Source: Enoplolaimus lenunculus
Lineage: Eukaryota; Nematoda; Enoplea; Enoplida; Thoracostomopsidae
Assembly (NCBI GenBank): GCA_030248215.1
Contig: JASANG010000157.1
Span: 1 to 64,000, forward strand
Direction: 5' to 3'
DNA length: 64,000 nt
Positions 1-10,700 of the stretch are shown piece by piece. Position 1 is the first letter of the stretch, and each line of letters starts with the position of its first letter. The notes beneath the pieces were generated by a model. It saw only the letters and a list, made by a program, of their open reading frames with translations. It did not search any database and had not been told where the DNA came from. A program made the translations under genes and the position numbers.

Positions 1-195
1 CAGACCCTACCGTAAGTCAGAATTGAAACTGAGGTTTAAATTTAAATTTTATTCAGTTAAATCTTATTAATAGTGAACTTTTGAATTTTTGTTTCTCAGG
101 TTTATGCCGAGGAATCAGTGGTGGTGAATCTAAGATTTTCTTGTGTGGCAGAATGGTTTTTAAAACTAAAACGACGATATTTGAAATTGCGCTGA
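1..195 (+). CDS. 3' end of an unidentified plus-strand gene (last intron and last exon)
   Basis: Seen: bases 1-11 end in ACC followed by a strong donor (GTAAGT). An 88-bp intron (12-99) ends in the pyrimidine-rich acceptor TTTTGTTTCTCAG, with a branch-like TTATTAAT upstream. If the first exon is read ..GAC CCT ACC, the frame crosses the junction in phase 0, starts DPT-VYAEESVVVNLRF, ends LKLKRRYLKLR and stops with TGA at 193-195. A second frame (RPYR-LCRGISGGESK..) is also open across the junction and would need a further exon or a stop inside the MITE at 326. The SGGE in it recalls the ABC-transporter signature, but the residues after it do not fit. I do not recognise either protein. The splice structure is the evidence, so this is a confident exon boundary and an uncertain product. 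A plus-strand gene here would lie inside the minus-strand RBD gene if that gene continues leftward. Confidence 0.45.
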
Positions 196-325
196 AGGTA
201 CAAAAAATTGTGAATTTGCTTTGCATCTCAAATACTACACGATCTAGAACCGTGTTACGAGCTATCGAATTTAATGTATTTCAACATGGAACAGATAATG
301 GCCGAGTTTCCAAAATCTCACTTAA

Positions 326-999
326 TGTGGGGTTCACCTTACAGCCGGGCAGCTTGGGACACGTTTTGTCCCTATTAGACTATTGGGTCAGATTTTGCCT
401 GCTTGTAGACCCCATATCGTATTCAAAAATTCGTATTTGTCTGCGAATATCATGTGTATGTCACCTTTTGTCCTTCAATATCATATGATATTCGAGGTAT
501 TGTCTGCGAATATCATATGATGTATTTTCAAATGTCTGCATACTTGAGGTAACATACCCAAATTGTGATGTTGAATATCATGTACTAGAATTTGAAATTT
601 GAATTTTTGAATTGTGAAGCTGTGGTTTTAAGCGATTATGTGTCGGAAACGATTCGCAGGCATGTATTTGGTATTTAAAGCAGGTTTGTGCCTCTGCCGT
701 CCAACTTTTCATTCGTTTATTAGTACCCTAAGGTTACACTGTCCCGCTTAATATCATATGATATTCGTTGAAATTTTGGAATATCATATGATATTCGCAT
801 AAATGTCCGACAGTGTCACATGACATACCGTCCCTTGTACACATTGATCGTTTGAGAGCGGTGGTTTGTAAGCTAATGTCATATGACATTCGAGTTTTGT
901 CTGTTGACCCGATATAAGTGCCCAAATTTTAACGTTGACTTCGAATCAACATGGGACACACCGTGTCCCGCCTGCCCCGGTTATAACGTGAACCCCGCA
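326..999. mobile_element. 674-bp non-autonomous DNA transposon, PIF/Harbinger-like, TAA target duplication
   Basis: The left end reads TGTGGGGTTCACCTTACAGC and the right end, on the reverse strand, TGCGGGGTTCACGTTATAAC. Both continue into GGGACACG-type sequence, giving imperfect terminal inverted repeats of about 45 bp. TAA lies immediately outside both ends (323-325 and 1000-1002), as expected for a 3-bp TWA duplication. There is no transposase frame. The interior carries the palindrome cluster described separately. Assignment to PIF/Harbinger rests on the TAA duplication only. Confidence 0.65.
470..895. repeat. Cluster of AT-rich perfect palindromes inside the 326-999 element
   Basis: The palindrome AATATCATATGATATT occurs around 477-492, 755-770 and 779-794. 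Related forms sit at 512-523 (GAATATCATATGATG) and 877-893 (ATGTCATATGACATTC). Spacing is irregular, so this is not a simple tandem array. Each could be a dyad binding site or a cruciform, or simply a product of element evolution. No function can be assigned from sequence alone. Confidence 0.7.
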
Positions 1000-1002
1000 T
1001 AA

Positions 1003-1410
1003 GTGCTCATTAACTTAAGTAATACTTACGTAATTACTAAGTCGCCGACTTAACAAAAACTTACTTAGGTATTTGAGCAGAAACAAATAAACGCCAGATG
1101 TGAGCCATTGGCATAACTAGAAAGTGTAGTTTCTTAGCACGAACTTAATCACTAAGTCGGATTTAAAGGTACAGTTTCAGAAACCCCGCCAATATGGTGT
1201 TGTATACTTTTAACGCAAATGACTGTTTGCTTTCTGTATATTTGAGTAAACGCTGAGTAGCTTAACCCTTAGAATTAACAGTTAGCTGCAGCAACATTTA
1301 CAAAGAAGTTTCTGCCTGTGGTTATATTTAGTTTGCATTTCGATAACAGCAGAAATTAAACTAATTGATTGAGCCGAAAAGTATTCTGTACTTAGGCTGA
1401 ATAATCATTT
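1003..1410. other. Spacer with no gene seen
   Basis: Rich in CTTAAGT and ACTTAGT motifs near 1010-1160 (for example AACTTAAGTAATACTTACG). These may be the remains of another small element. No splice-bounded exon, RNA gene or long frame is supported. Confidence 0.5.
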
Positions 1411-1496
1411 TTTTATTGAGCGAAGCGAAACTCCGAGCGAAGCTCGGAGTTTCGCGAAGCGTTTTATGTTTTGTACTTGGGGGTCGAAAGGTGAAT

Positions 1497-1537
1497 GTCC
1501 GTCCGTCCGTCCGTCCGTCTGTCCGTCTGTCCGTCCG
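1497..1537 (+). repeat. GTCC/GTCT microsatellite
   Basis: An uninterrupted run of GTCCGTCC units with GTCT variants. It makes a short SVRPSVCPSV-like frame that should not be annotated as a gene. Confidence 0.85.
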
Positions 1538-1660
1538 AAAAGAATCTCAGGAACGGCTGAACCGATTTTGATAAACTTTTTTTGTTTGAAAGCCAATAAT
1601 CCTGGGGTGTTAACCTCGTATTGGGGTTTGAAAATTTTAAGCCGTTTATTAGCTACAGGC

Positions 1661-2690
1661 TAATTTGCATTTTTAATTAAGCCTAAATTAGGACTTTCCA
1701 CAATATTTCACTAATTATTACAGTTAGAAGCCATCTAATTTTAGCATTAAAGGGTTTTTGGGTGCGAGGAATCTGCGTAGACTGTTTACAATTGAGCAGT
1801 TAGCTATTAGATAATTTGCATATTAGCATAGTATGTAAGCCTAAATTTGGACTTTTTACAATATTTCACTAATTATTAAGGTTAAAAGCAATATAATTTC
1901 AGCACTAAAGGCTTTTAGGGGCGAGGAATTTGAATAAATTGTTTACAAACCTCCATAACCGATAATTGAATAGTTTGCTAATAGCTAATTTGCATATTAC
2001 CTTAATTGACCAGGCAAAATTAGGACTTTTTAAATTATTTCTATAATTATTAAGGTTAAAAGCAATATAATTTCAGCACTGAAAGGTTTTTAGGTGCGAG
2101 GAATCTGAATAATTTGTTTACAAACGTCTAAAACCAATAATTGAGTAGTTAGCTAATAGATAATTTGCATATTAGCATAGTTTATAAGCCTAAATTAGGA
2201 CTTTTTACAATATTTCACTAATTATTAAGGTTAAAAGCAATATAATTTCAGCACTAAAGGGTTTTTAGGTGCGAGAAATTTGAATAAATTGTTTACAAAC
2301 CTTCAAAACCAATAATTGAATAGTTAGCTAATAGCTAATTTGCATATTAGCTTAATTGACAAGGCAAAATTTGGACTTTTTAAATTATTTCAATAATTAT
2401 TAAGGTTAAAAGCAATATAATTTCAGCACTAATGGGTTTTCGGGTGCTAGGAATCTGAGTAAATTGTCTACAAACCTTTAAAGGCGATTATCGAATAGTT
2501 AGCTAATAGATAATTTGCATATTTGCTTAATTGACGAGACAAAAGTAGGACTTTTTGAATTATTCCAATAATTATTAGGGTGGTGAAAGGTTTTTGCGTT
2601 CGAGGAATCTGCGGAAATTGCTTACAAACCTCCAATACCGATAAATGAATAGTTAGCTAATAACTAATTTGCATATTAGCTTAATTGCTT
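1661..2690. repeat. Tandem array, period about 175 bp, about six units
   Basis: The anchor TAATTTGCAT recurs at 1661, 1812, 1986, 2161, 2336, 2511 and 2665. Spacings are 151, 174, 175, 175, 175 and 154. Each unit carries a GGACTTTTT..TTATT block, a TTAAGGTTAAAAGCAATATA block, a GGTTTTTAGGTGCGAGGAAT block and a TTGTTTACAAAC block. The outer units are shorter and more diverged than the central ones, the usual pattern for unequal exchange. The array fills the interior of the 1411-2717 element. Confidence 0.85.
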
Positions 2691-2717
2691 ACGTGTGTTC
2701 GAGCTTCGCTCAGTAAA

Positions 2718-4373
2718 TGTAGTCCCACTACGACTGGTTTAATATGCAGCTATATATAATCCGAATTAAAAGCGGTTTTGTCCAATTACTGGTTTAATAT
2801 AATTCGACAGTTTAACCGGTGACGGCTGTAAAGGCAAAGTGATGTTTAATTTTTGGTTTTTATGTTCTGAAGATATTAACTTTTCCAAAGATCATATTTA
2901 GAGCTGAGGCGTAGCCAGGATTATAGTTACGAAGCAGACGCGGTTACAGGAGAGGGGCGGCCATCTCTCCCCTCCCCGAAATTGTTTACAAACAGTTAAA
3001 TTTTTAGAACAAGTGTGATTTTATTACATGGTCTAAATTATAAAAAAATGAAATATGAAAGCCTGCAGCACGCCCCCCCCCCTCCGAAAAAAATCCTGAA
3101 ACCGCCAATGTTACGAAGGTATTACGTCTTATGAACCTGGTTCTTTCTTGCCGTATCTTCAGATATTTTGGGATTTTCGCTTCTCGTGACCTCCCCTGAT
3201 TATTTAAACTTCAAAATTGAATTTTTTAAAATCCGATTTCTTGACACCCCAAAGTTCACTCTTGGAACCAAGCCATATTTGTCAAAAGGTATGACAAATT
3301 ATATCGTTCGACGCATCTTGCGCAGCTCAGTAGAATGATGTTAGTTTTTCAATCAAATGATTGAATAACGAGTTCTGGTTAAATTTCCGACTTGGCGCCG
3401 TCCCAAATCACTAGCACATCGCTAAATCAGCTGCTTGCAACAATTAGCAAATTGCCTGATGTGTAAAGTTTAACACCATTTGACTGAGCTCTAATAGGAC
3501 CAGGAGGTTAAAAAGAATGATGCGTTTGCTACGCCCGAGATTCGTCTTTACGGTGTGCGTAAAGCTAAGATGAAAACCTCGCGAGCGAAAGCTAAACGTA
3601 ATTTAGTATTAAACTATTTGCAACCGTCACAGCCACATAAGAGATAGAAGTAGGTCGTGGGGCCGAAAGGGGCGAAGTAGATGGAGCGGATTTGGCCGCC
3701 CCATGCGGCAAAAGGACGACAAAGATCGCAAGCTGAATTTCTCTCAATTTCAAAATTTTTAGTCCAAAAGTAGGCTAAAAAGTTATCAGCAGACTGAATA
3801 TACCAAATCTAATACGGCACCCAACCTCTAATCATCTCAATATGGTGGATGTGGTTCAGTTACAATGTTATATAATTTATTTTAGACCCAAGGATAAACT
3901 ACTTAGTTTTTTAATTATAAGAAACTGTTGAATATTTTGTAAGCGATCAATTGGAACTTACACTGAATACAATGGAATTCTCAAAACAAACCTTGAAACT
4001 CAACAAAGCGACAAAGTTTTTATGAATAGTGTTATTCAGAGAATTTTTACGAATAATCTTCTTTTATCGATTTTACAAGTATACTTTTATCCTCAACTGA
4101 AAATGTTTACGCGAATTTGGTGGAACTTTAAGAAAATTATTTTTCTAATTTACGACATACCTTTGGTTCAGAATATTAATTTTTAATTTGAAAATTATCC
4201 AAATCATCACCAACAGCACACATCGCCAACAGGCACAAAAATTATAGCACAATTATGTTGTGCTTTTCTGGCCAAAGCAATTGTACTCTTTAAGATTTGT
4301 CATATACCCAGCGTTTGAATATTAAACCACTTTGAAATTGAACGCGTTTTTCGCCAATTTCGGATACTTTTGT
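2718..4373. other. Gene-free stretch left of the RBD gene's last visible exons
   Basis: Contains GCGTAGCCAGGATT at about 2906, a motif that recurs (sometimes reversed) near 18852, 51403, 53452, 55660 and 59630 and probably marks the end of a repeat. C-runs lie near 3070. On the minus strand an AATAAA hexamer occurs near 3877, about 500 bp past the possible stop at 4374. No convincing coding exon was found here on either strand. Confidence 0.4.
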
Positions 4374-4445
4374 TCATATTTTAACATCTATGGCAACTGC
4401 AATTCGCATCTCTGTTGACACATCATTACTTGCCTGGCCCATAGT
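4374..4445 (-). CDS. Possible terminal coding exon of the RBD gene
   Basis: Seen on the minus strand: acceptor CCTTCTTAACCTTTCAG, then ACT ATG GGC CAG.. reading TMGQASNDVSTEMRIAVAID and VKI before TGA at 4376-4374. The preceding exon ends in phase 0 at TCG, so this exon would join in frame after a 200-bp intron. If real, the protein ends soon after the Ras-binding domain and has no DH-PH module, which would be unusual for a PLEKHG5 relative. The alternatives are that this is one of two 3' ends, that only the first 16 bases (to CAA|GTAATG) form a microexon, or that it is chance and the true next exon lies beyond the left edge. cDNA would settle it. Confidence 0.35.
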   Translation of the reverse strand, partial: TMGQASNDVSTEMRIAVAIDVKI

Positions 4446-4645
4446 CTGAAAGGTTAAGAAGGGGCAGAACCGAACTGAAACAGCGTAGCCAACGAAAGTT
4501 TTACACTTTTGTATTTTTTGTATGCATATTTCAAAATTGTTAATGCCTCTTAGCATGTGGAACCTTTTTATGGGTCTGTTACTAACAAATGATAGGTGCT
4601 ACACATATTTAAGAATATTTGTTTCATTGAAAACAGACTTCTTAC

Positions 4646-4932
4646 CGAAGGCTTTCCAGCGGAATTTTTAGCAGCTGCTTGAGTGTCTCGTCGTTCTTTT
4701 TGTCCAATGCGATCTGTCTTTGTTTCTCTACTGCTGTTGGTTCCTGTCGCGGACACCTGTTGTTCGTGTTGCGCTTGTCCACGGAGAGGAAAATGCTTTG
4801 TTTTGTTGTTCGATCCTCGGGATTTCAGAGGGCCACTCCCGGTCGAGGGTTGTTGCTGTATGACAGTCGAATTCCGATCTGAGTTTACGTTATCACTTGG
4901 CTTTCGAGTAGGTAAAATTGGTTCAGAGTAAT
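4646..4932 (-). CDS. Exon after the Ras-binding domain, polar and disordered
   Basis: Minus strand, 287 nt. The acceptor is CTTTGTGGTTTTCAG before ATTACTCTGAACC. The donor is CCTTCG|GTAAGAAG. The first two bases complete a codon begun by the single G that ends the RBD exon (phase 1), giving D-YSEPILPTRKPSDNV. It ends in phase 0 at ..AGKPS. The 95 full codons are rich in Q, S, N, T, K and R with no domain I recognise, as expected of a linker between the Ras-binding domain and later domains. Exact phase agreement with the RBD exon across a 986-bp intron is strong support. The plus-strand frames over the same bases are shadows. Confidence 0.8.
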
Positions 4933-5918
4933 CTGAAAACCACAAAGTCTTTTTAGCACCAATTCGCACATACAGATTTCTGCAATGAGATCATGACAAA
5001 GTCAACAATTGCAAGATGCAGCTGTGAATTTTCACTGACTAAACTTGCCTAAATAACTCAGCAACAGGATACAACCGGAGGTAAAAAATACCGGAACTAG
5101 AGCCGAAGTGAGATTAGGTAGGGCAATTTTTTCCTTAAAATTCTACCAAAAGTTAAAACGAAACATACCAAACGAAACAAAGGACTTTTGTAAAACTAGG
5201 TGTGCAAAATTTCTCTACCGAAATTGCTTGAATCCAGAGCTGAAATTACACAGGAGCCAAAGATCGATTTTTGCCAAAGCCGGAGGCCGTCCTCTGGTTG
5301 TATCCTGCCCCACAACCAGTAATCGGTAATAAACACGACGAGAAGTGATCTTTTGGGGGTAGTGAAAATTTTGCTAGCATAGCATATCTTAAGACAGAAA
5401 AACATTTCAACTCAGCATTCAATCAAACAACTAGTTTCTAAGCTCAAAACATCGCGATTTAACTTTTCTCTGAAAGCTTAAACTAACTCGATTCAAGCTT
5501 AAGCTAATTTACCAGTACTAAACAAACTTTCTAAATTAACCAAGCAAGCTGGTACATTTATGCTTACACTCAATTGGAACCTGGCATATTTTTAGCTTAA
5601 TCTAAACTTAATGATTTCTAAAAACTTATACCCAAAAATAAGTTAAGCTTAAACTCGTCCTAAACTTAAAAATATCTTGGTATAAATTGAACTTAAAATT
5701 CTGGTGAAATTAGTCCGTCCAACCATATAAGTTTTAATTAAACTCATATTTAAGTTTACTTAAGCTGTAATATAAGTTTAACGTTTTAGAGTACCGATAA
5801 ATCTTTTGCTTTTGATATTGGTCTATTTTTCTTGAGCTCTAAAAAAGCGTGACTAGTGGGCGAAGTTTGAAAATGTGAAAAGTATTTTACATGACGTACA
5901 AGAAATGTTAGAACTGAC
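4933..5918 (-). other. Intron with a CTTAA-rich tract
   Basis: From about 5440 to 5800 the sequence is dense in AAGCTTAA, CTTAAACT and TTAAGTTTA motifs in both orientations. This is probably an old self-complementary repeat. No coding signal. Confidence 0.5.
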
Positions 5919-6216
5919 CTCTGGCTCTGACGACAAGCGTTCTGCCACCAAGAAACGTTACATCAGTCTCCAACGGGACCGGCGTATTGGACTGCTGCAG
6001 ATACAAGCCAGTTGTTGCCAGGGATAATCCAGCCCGTTCGATGACGCCCTGGACCGCCGACGCCAGAGTAACCCCTTGAACAGCTAAGATGGTTTCTTCT
6101 GGTTTGAAGAGAGGGTCAGCAGAAATGAGCGCAAGGACAGGTCCAAAATCAATGCGAATAAAGCAGGGATTCACTGGAACGGCCAGTTTGCCTTTGGTGG
6201 ATGAGTGGGATGAAGC
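5919..6216 (-). CDS. PLEKHG5-like Rho GEF, Ras-binding (ubiquitin-like) domain exon
   Basis: Minus strand, 298 nt, phase 0 in and phase 1 out. The acceptor is TTTGTGTATTTCAG|GCTTCATCC and the donor GCCAGAG|GTCAGT. The exon reads ASSHSSTKGKLAVPVNP, then a ubiquitin-like fold from CFIRIDF (about exon residue 18) through VIERAGLSLATTGLYL and QQSNTPVPL to FLGGRTLVVRA at the end. Known: human PLEKHG5, a RhoA-directed exchange factor acting at membranes and cell junctions, has an N-terminal domain with VFERKGIALGKVDIYL, DQSNTPLSL and GGHYLRVKA (from memory). The match follows the same order and spacing over about 60 residues. Inferred: this gene is a PLEKHG5/GEFmeso-type regulator of Rho signalling whose domain could bind a Ras-family GTPase. 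The DH-PH catalytic part is not visible in the window. A different protein sharing only this RBD remains possible. Confidence 0.8.
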
Positions 6217-7447
6217 CTGAAATACACAAATCATTTTGAACTGCATCATGCACATCAGTCTAATATATATTAACATTGAAAATCTGTGCTCAGTACAAAA
6301 CTAAGCTTAATAAAATAGCTTAAACTTTCCAACCTTGGTTTGGGCTTGGAATAAGGTGTAGAAGCTTTAATTTTGTTTATAACTGGGGCATTTATCCCGC
6401 AGTTGCAGGACTGTCCCCTCTGTGTGTCAGCTTTAACAAACTAATCTTTTCCCACCAATTTTAGTTTCGGACGCGGTACCTTAGTCTAAGACTATTCCTA
6501 TGCATAAAAACTAAGCCTTCTCTATTGCTGTCCTGCATAATAAAACTAATTCCCCTAAATTAATGCCGTTTTCTGCAGTTAAAATTAGCTAAAAAATTCG
6601 TACTAAATATATCGGCTGATAATCTGGTCTTTGATAAGGATGAATACATGGGATTGTAGGCAATCCACATTGATATTGCACCGAGCTGAGCTGGTGTGTC
6701 AAATTAGGAATTTCACGAGGACGCACTGTATAGTAGAATTCAGGGCCAGGGCCACCGTTAGCCGCTGTTGTTATCACTCGAGGAGAATAAAACATAATAC
6801 ACACGAGTGACTGTTTTGACACAATGTTATAAATTTAAAAGCTACATATATATTTACGGGGGTTCAATTCTAAATACCGGTTGAAGTTAAGGTCGATGTG
6901 TATAATAATGCTAAAACCGGAATAAAAAGATAAAAAAATTGGTTTTTAATATTGCTTTTAAATACAAACTAGTCTGCCAGCTTTGCGCAATGCGTAAAAG
7001 TAGCGAAAGCACAAACATTTCCTTGCAAATTTTCATTTCGTAGAACAATCACGTGTATTTCCTTTGAAATTATTGTAAACAAAGTAATGCTAGAAAATTG
7101 CCCAAAATGTGAGGCGTTCCAGCTTTAATATATAGGTTTACAATTCATTTAATTTTTTACTGAAAATATATTGCATGATGCATTCCAGAAACGTCTAAAA
7201 TTTAAGACATTTATGGTTAGGAAATACAGATATGCTTGATCCATTAAATTAAGGGATATGGGCAAAACGCAACGCACAGTTGAACTTTTCATACCACGCG
7301 TATTTTAGTGAGTTGTAAACTCTTGTTAAATCGGTCATCATCTACTGTTGGTAGCAAAAAATTTTTGAACGAAGACTTTATGATTAAAATTAATAATATC
7401 GAAGTTTCAGCAAAAGAAGAATTTGGCGAAGTTGTTTTTGTATTTAA
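6217..7447 (-). other. Intron, no element recognised
   Basis: The frame at 6822-6589 on the minus strand is Y/P-rich but lacks splice sites in the required phase (see rejected items). The rest is AT-rich with no clear repeat or RNA gene. Confidence 0.4.
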
Positions 7448-7710
7448 CCCCTTCTTACACTGAGTTGCCTGTAGGCAACTCAGCGCAATGTATATACGTT
7501 AAATAGTATATATCGCACCGTGTTGAACAATTGCAACATGTATACATAGTACTAAATCACCACAAGACGTGAGATCCCCCTCGGGCTCGAGCGTCAAGCT
7601 CCTATAGCTGAGTGGTGATGGTATACGCCTCCCGCTCCAGTCACTGAAGTTCGAATCCTAGCATAAAAGTGGGTCTCAGGCGAAACATAAAATATTCATG
7701 TGAGAAAGGG
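7448..7710 (+). mobile_element. Family D copy 1: 263-bp piggyBac-like MITE carrying a tRNA-like module
   Basis: Flanked by TTAA on both sides (444-447 and 7711-7714 within this interval's numbering, that is 7444-7447 and 7711-7714). Ends are CCCCTTCTTACACTGAG and, reversed, CCCTTTCTCACATGAAT. TTAA|CCC..GGG|TTAA is the arrangement used by piggyBac-type transposons. Just inside the left end is a near-perfect palindrome with arms TGAGTTGCC and GGCAACTCA. The right half holds the tRNA-like module. No protein is encoded, so movement would need a transposase from elsewhere. A second copy of identical length lies inverted at 47139-47401. Confidence 0.8.
7598..7672 (+). other. tRNA-like module inside family D
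   Basis: An A-box-like TAGCTGAGTGGTGATGG is followed about 35 bases later by a B-box-like AGTTCGAATCCTAGC. That is the order and spacing of an RNA polymerase III internal promoter. The stems are too imperfect for a functional tRNA call. The same module is conserved in the copy at 47139-47401. Confidence 0.6.
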
Positions 7711-10700
7711 TTAACTTATATCTAGTTTTACGTTAGCATATGTAACTTATTAATAAGGTGTTTACCCCCCAGTCTATCATTGCAGGTATAATGGTATATG
7801 CGCTACTTGCGATAAAGTCTAAGTAGCCCACCGGCATGATAGAGATAAGTTTAACTCACAGCACATGTTGCCTGAGGATACGCGACAACTAGCGCTTGAT
7901 GACCTTTCGATGGTCCTACCCCAGTCACGGACCAATACAGTATTCTTCGATCGAAAACATTTTCCATGATACCTAAATGTAGCGGACGGTAGGTTGTCTA
8001 AAACATTAAGAGTCAGTTTGTTTCAAAATTACAAAACACTCAACTATAAAGTGTTTATCAGAATAGTGAAAAATCAGTTCGTTTGTATACACAGACAGAT
8101 AACTTATTTTTTGAAATTTATTTATTAAAATGTGACAGAATTTTTTTACTTAAAATTGCCGCTGTTCATTTATATATAAGTGTACCCTCTGAACGAGCTG
8201 CCGTTGAAGTGTAGGTTGCTGTGTCAAAAAACTAATTTAAAATTCAAAACTACGCTCTCTATGCTCGCGGTGTTCACTGATTTTACAAAAAAAAACTATA
8301 AACGAGACTAAAATATATTGCAAATTTATAAGTATTCTTTTAAATTTTAACACACTTAACTGCACGTTTATTGTTTAACCTCTGTATCATTTGAGAAAAG
8401 AATATTATTTCTCAAAAAAGTTAAATATTTTTCAACCTTTTCACACTCTCTTCCACCCACGACCCACTTGTAGAATTTCAATTCAGCCATGTGTCTCAAT
8501 AGCGATTCCACAAGATTCTAACGGGGGCCGCTCAATATAAATTTTGTAGGTTACGAGCAAAATGAACGAGAAGCCAAACGCAATTTTAGTAAGACATCCA
8601 AATAAAAAAATTTTCGGTTTGATAGCTGATGAAGCATGCCTGCGTACCCTCTTCGAGATCCGCCAATCTATATATAAAATTTACACGCCAACGGTTTATA
8701 ATAAAAATTAAAGAAACACAAAAAAACCGAGAGAAGCGTTCTTTAAATTTTAAAAATATATTTCAATTTTAAGTAATTTTTCATATAATTTCAACATATT
8801 ACCACGGATAGGCCCACCAGAAAACGATCACAAGGGTTCGTCTCCTCTCAGTCTGTATACATTACTTTGAGATAAAAACACTAATTCTTTCTAAAGATAC
8901 CTTATTTTACTCGTCTTTGTCGCAACCAAAACCCGCCAATCAAAAAAGGCGAAGAGGGCTGTGGCGAATGCCAATAAAATCGACGTACCATCAAAATAAT
9001 GTGCATTGACCAATAATAACATTTGGCTTCAAACTTTTATGACAATGTTTGTTGCTATTTGTGACAAATTACAATACGAAGGAAACAATTGAACTTTGCA
9101 GATCAATTCTGCAATTATGAACAAAAGCAACCATTTTTCGCTGTTTCTAGCACTGAGTTCAATTGTTTTTCAAACGACTTTTAGAATGCAACAGAAAACT
9201 TGAAATATTCATCATTGAAATACAAAGCAACTCGCAATTATGCCTCAAAATCAAACACAAAAGTTTACAGATTTCTGTATTCCAAATGACTCAATTAAAC
9301 GTTGCATTTTCTAGCAACTGCAAGTTTGCATATTTTTTAACTACAAATTTACCAAATCAAAATTTTGTTGTAACTAAGAACAAAGCCTTAATTAATGCCC
9401 TGAGGTGAGCAAATTGAATTGTTCCTACAAGAGTAATAGCAGTTATACCCCCAAATTTCAAGATATTCAAAATGCAATCTTCACTGCTTTCACAATATTT
9501 CCTTGCTTCTTTTATGCTTCCGCAATGAATTGTCACAGAACTGTTGGAACAGTGAATAGCGTCTATTGTTATCAGGCCCTGATTATAGCACCGTTTTTGA
9601 CATTTGTCATAAGCAGTTAGGTGGACAAATTTTTACACCTATGCGAGCATTATTACGTGGATGACCCGTTACGTAGTTAAGAAACATTCGAAGTAACAAC
9701 GCCATTGTTTAATGGTTTTAAGTGCAACAAAACAGTTATCTGGCAAGTCTGAGATTCAAAGATGCATGACAGTATTCATTGAAACTATCAAATGCCCTTT
9801 AGTTTCAGTGATTAAGGAATTTATCCATAAAAATCTGAAATTAGCTGGCGAAAATTTTAATTCATTTGATAAGAAGTACTTTTCTAATAACTCAAATAAA
9901 ATAAACTGGCAATTATCGCTAATTTTTCCATTTGTAATTAGCAGTGCATACAACTACAAATAGAAAACTGTGCTCAGGGCCTACGTTAGAAGACTAGGTT
10001 CCCCATACAGGACCGAAGCGTTCCCACTGAAACGTTTCACAGCTTTATAACTCCATGGTTCGCGACAAAAATTTGTACTTTACCAAGATGGGCCCCAAGG
10101 GTTGAGTCCCCAAAATTCGAGGGTTTGTGGTGCCAGTTAGGGCGCTTCCGCCGGCACTGAGTGAACTCGTCGAAATTCGTGAAGACAAGATGAAGCACCT
10201 TTAGTAGTGTTTGAAATATTAACCTGCTGACTCTTAAAGTTCAAAGAAATTCATCATTCCTACGCTCGTATAAAATTTTTCATATGGTAATACCTAAAAC
10301 TGAAATGAAATTGTGGCAACGCCTGTGCGCGCATTATTTAAATTATTAATTTGGACGGAAACACGCGAATGCACTGTAGATAAATGAAACTCATTAAATT
10401 TATGTATCATCTCGGTTATCAGTGATTATAATCACTGCAGTGTTAGATAAACCAAAGTAACTCGTGTCCAAGAATATATAATACAGCCATATACCACCTG
10501 GCTGCCTTATAACGCGAAATAGAAACTGTTTTGGGAATAAAATTTCTCAGAAGAACATTTGTTTTTCAATGTTTTATGAGTTGCAGTTTCAATTTCATTG
10601 ACGCCTCATCATAGAAATAACCCACGGATCCGAACTAAACCGGGGCGCATCCCTGTTATTGGTATAAAACCTGGCAATGTTTTTCAGAGACAAACAGTTA

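Larger units (their letters stand above)
1411..2717. mobile_element. 1.3-kb non-autonomous DNA element with GAGCGAAGC ends and an internal tandem array
   Basis: The left end contains TTATTGAGCGAAGCGAAAC. The right end on the reverse strand reads ATTTACTGAGCGAAGCTCG, so the ends are inverted repeats. A subterminal palindrome (CTCCGAGCGAAGCTCGGAG) lies at 1431-1449. Next comes a GTCC-type microsatellite (about 1497-1537), then CTGAACCGATTTTGATAAA, a combination common in the ends of invertebrate DNA elements (recollection, not a search). The rest is the tandem array listed next. Two short frames here reflect the microsatellite and are not genes. I could not fix a target duplication. Confidence 0.65.

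Noticed and set aside
1-195. SGGE in the alternative frame as an ABC-transporter signature
   Set aside because: The residues after it (SKIFLCGRM) do not fit the family, and the other frame ends neatly at a stop.
1405-1663. Frames with SVRPSVCPSV or GRTDGQTDGRTDG content
   Set aside because: By-products of the GTCC microsatellite inside a transposon.
4679-4931. Two plus-strand frames opposite the 4646-4932 exon
   Set aside because: The minus-strand exon has matching splice sites and phases; these do not.
6589-6822. Minus-strand frame, Y/P-rich (..GPGPEFYYTVRPREIP..), between two exons of the RBD gene
   Set aside because: The neighbouring exons need a phase 0/0 insert. The good-looking AG sites here give phase 1, and the only phase-0 acceptor and donor are weak.
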